NCBI RefSeq assembly: GCF_024753285.1
Contig: NZ_JANUGW010000005.1
Span: 327,495-391,494 of the forward strand
From: Massilia pinisoli
GTDB lineage: Bacteria > Pseudomonadota > Gammaproteobacteria > Burkholderiales > Burkholderiaceae_D
Reading direction: 5' to 3'
Length of the DNA stretch: 64,000 nt
Shown: one piece after another, positions 63,999 to 64,000 of the stretch
How the letters are laid out: every line of letters starts with the position of its first letter
How positions within the stretch are numbered: position 1 is the first letter of the stretch
The notes under the pieces: model-generated
Told to the model about the DNA's origin: nothing
What the model saw: the letters and a program-made list of their open reading frames with translations, nothing else
Databases searched by the model: none
Translations under genes and position numbers: made by a program

Positions 63999-64000
63999 CA

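Noticed and set aside
1..64000. tRNA, rRNA or insertion sequence genes
   Set aside because: No cloverleaf-like element, rRNA segment or transposase reading frame was recognised anywhere in the window, including the debris zone at 31.5-36.3 kb.

Overview
The window is very GC-rich DNA, densely coded on both strands. It looks like a Burkholderiales betaproteobacterium, most likely Oxalobacteraceae (Massilia/Duganella-like). This is inferred from gene content, synteny and codon use; no rRNA gene is present to confirm it.

About 1-28 kb is a type III secretion system (T3SS) of the Hrp2 type (Ralstonia/Xanthomonas/Burkholderia lineage). A leftward operon runs hrpB1-sctI-sctJ-sctK-sctL-sctN-sctO-sctT. 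A divergent rightward operon runs sctU-sctV-hpaP-sctQ-sctR-sctS-hpaA. A second leftward operon runs sctD-hrpD6-pilin-pilin-hpaB and meets hpaA head-on with overlapping stop codons. The secretin gene sctC lies downstream of an AraC-type regulator of HrpB/HrpX style. Next to it are a specialised lytic transglycosylase and two candidate secreted proteins, one of 1239 residues and one cut by the window edge. Five promoters carry an exact TTCG-N16-TTCG box (the hrpII/PIP-like box bound by HrpB-type regulators) with a -10 element 31-32 bases downstream, so both operons flanking 19 kb, the sctD operon and both candidate effectors look like one regulon. Between sctT and sctC sit a hybrid histidine kinase, a response regulator and a compact type VI cassette (hcp, Tai4-like immunity, Tae4-like amidase). 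No translocon gene of the hrpF/popF type was recognised in the window.

About 28-31.4 kb is ordinary chromosome: a LysR regulator, glutamate dehydrogenase, a small membrane protein and a cupin. About 31.5-36.3 kb is a patch of gene debris and accessory genes with visibly lower GC: a GH10 xylanase missing its front, a membrane-protein tail, a piece of flagellar fliE, a 680-codon unknown reading frame, a damaged Imm35-like immunity gene, and a two-gene unit with a Shedu-like (DUF4263) predicted nuclease.

About 36.4-47.4 kb holds homoserine dehydrogenase and an AlaA-type aminotransferase. These are followed by a complete-looking lipid A aminoarabinose (Arn) pathway (arnT, arnE-like, arnB, arnC, arnA split into two genes, arnD), a small Mth938-like gene and a peroxiredoxin. 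About 47.5-64 kb holds a PIN-PhoH ATPase, then a two-partner secretion locus (FecR-domain protein, FHA-type exoprotein with a cysteine-repeat tail, FhaC-type transporter). Last is a signalling group: CHASE2 adenylate cyclase, GAF/HD-GYP phosphodiesterase, metallo-beta-lactamase-fold protein, GAF-fused GspE/PilB-type ATPase and a small lipoprotein with a terminator at the edge.
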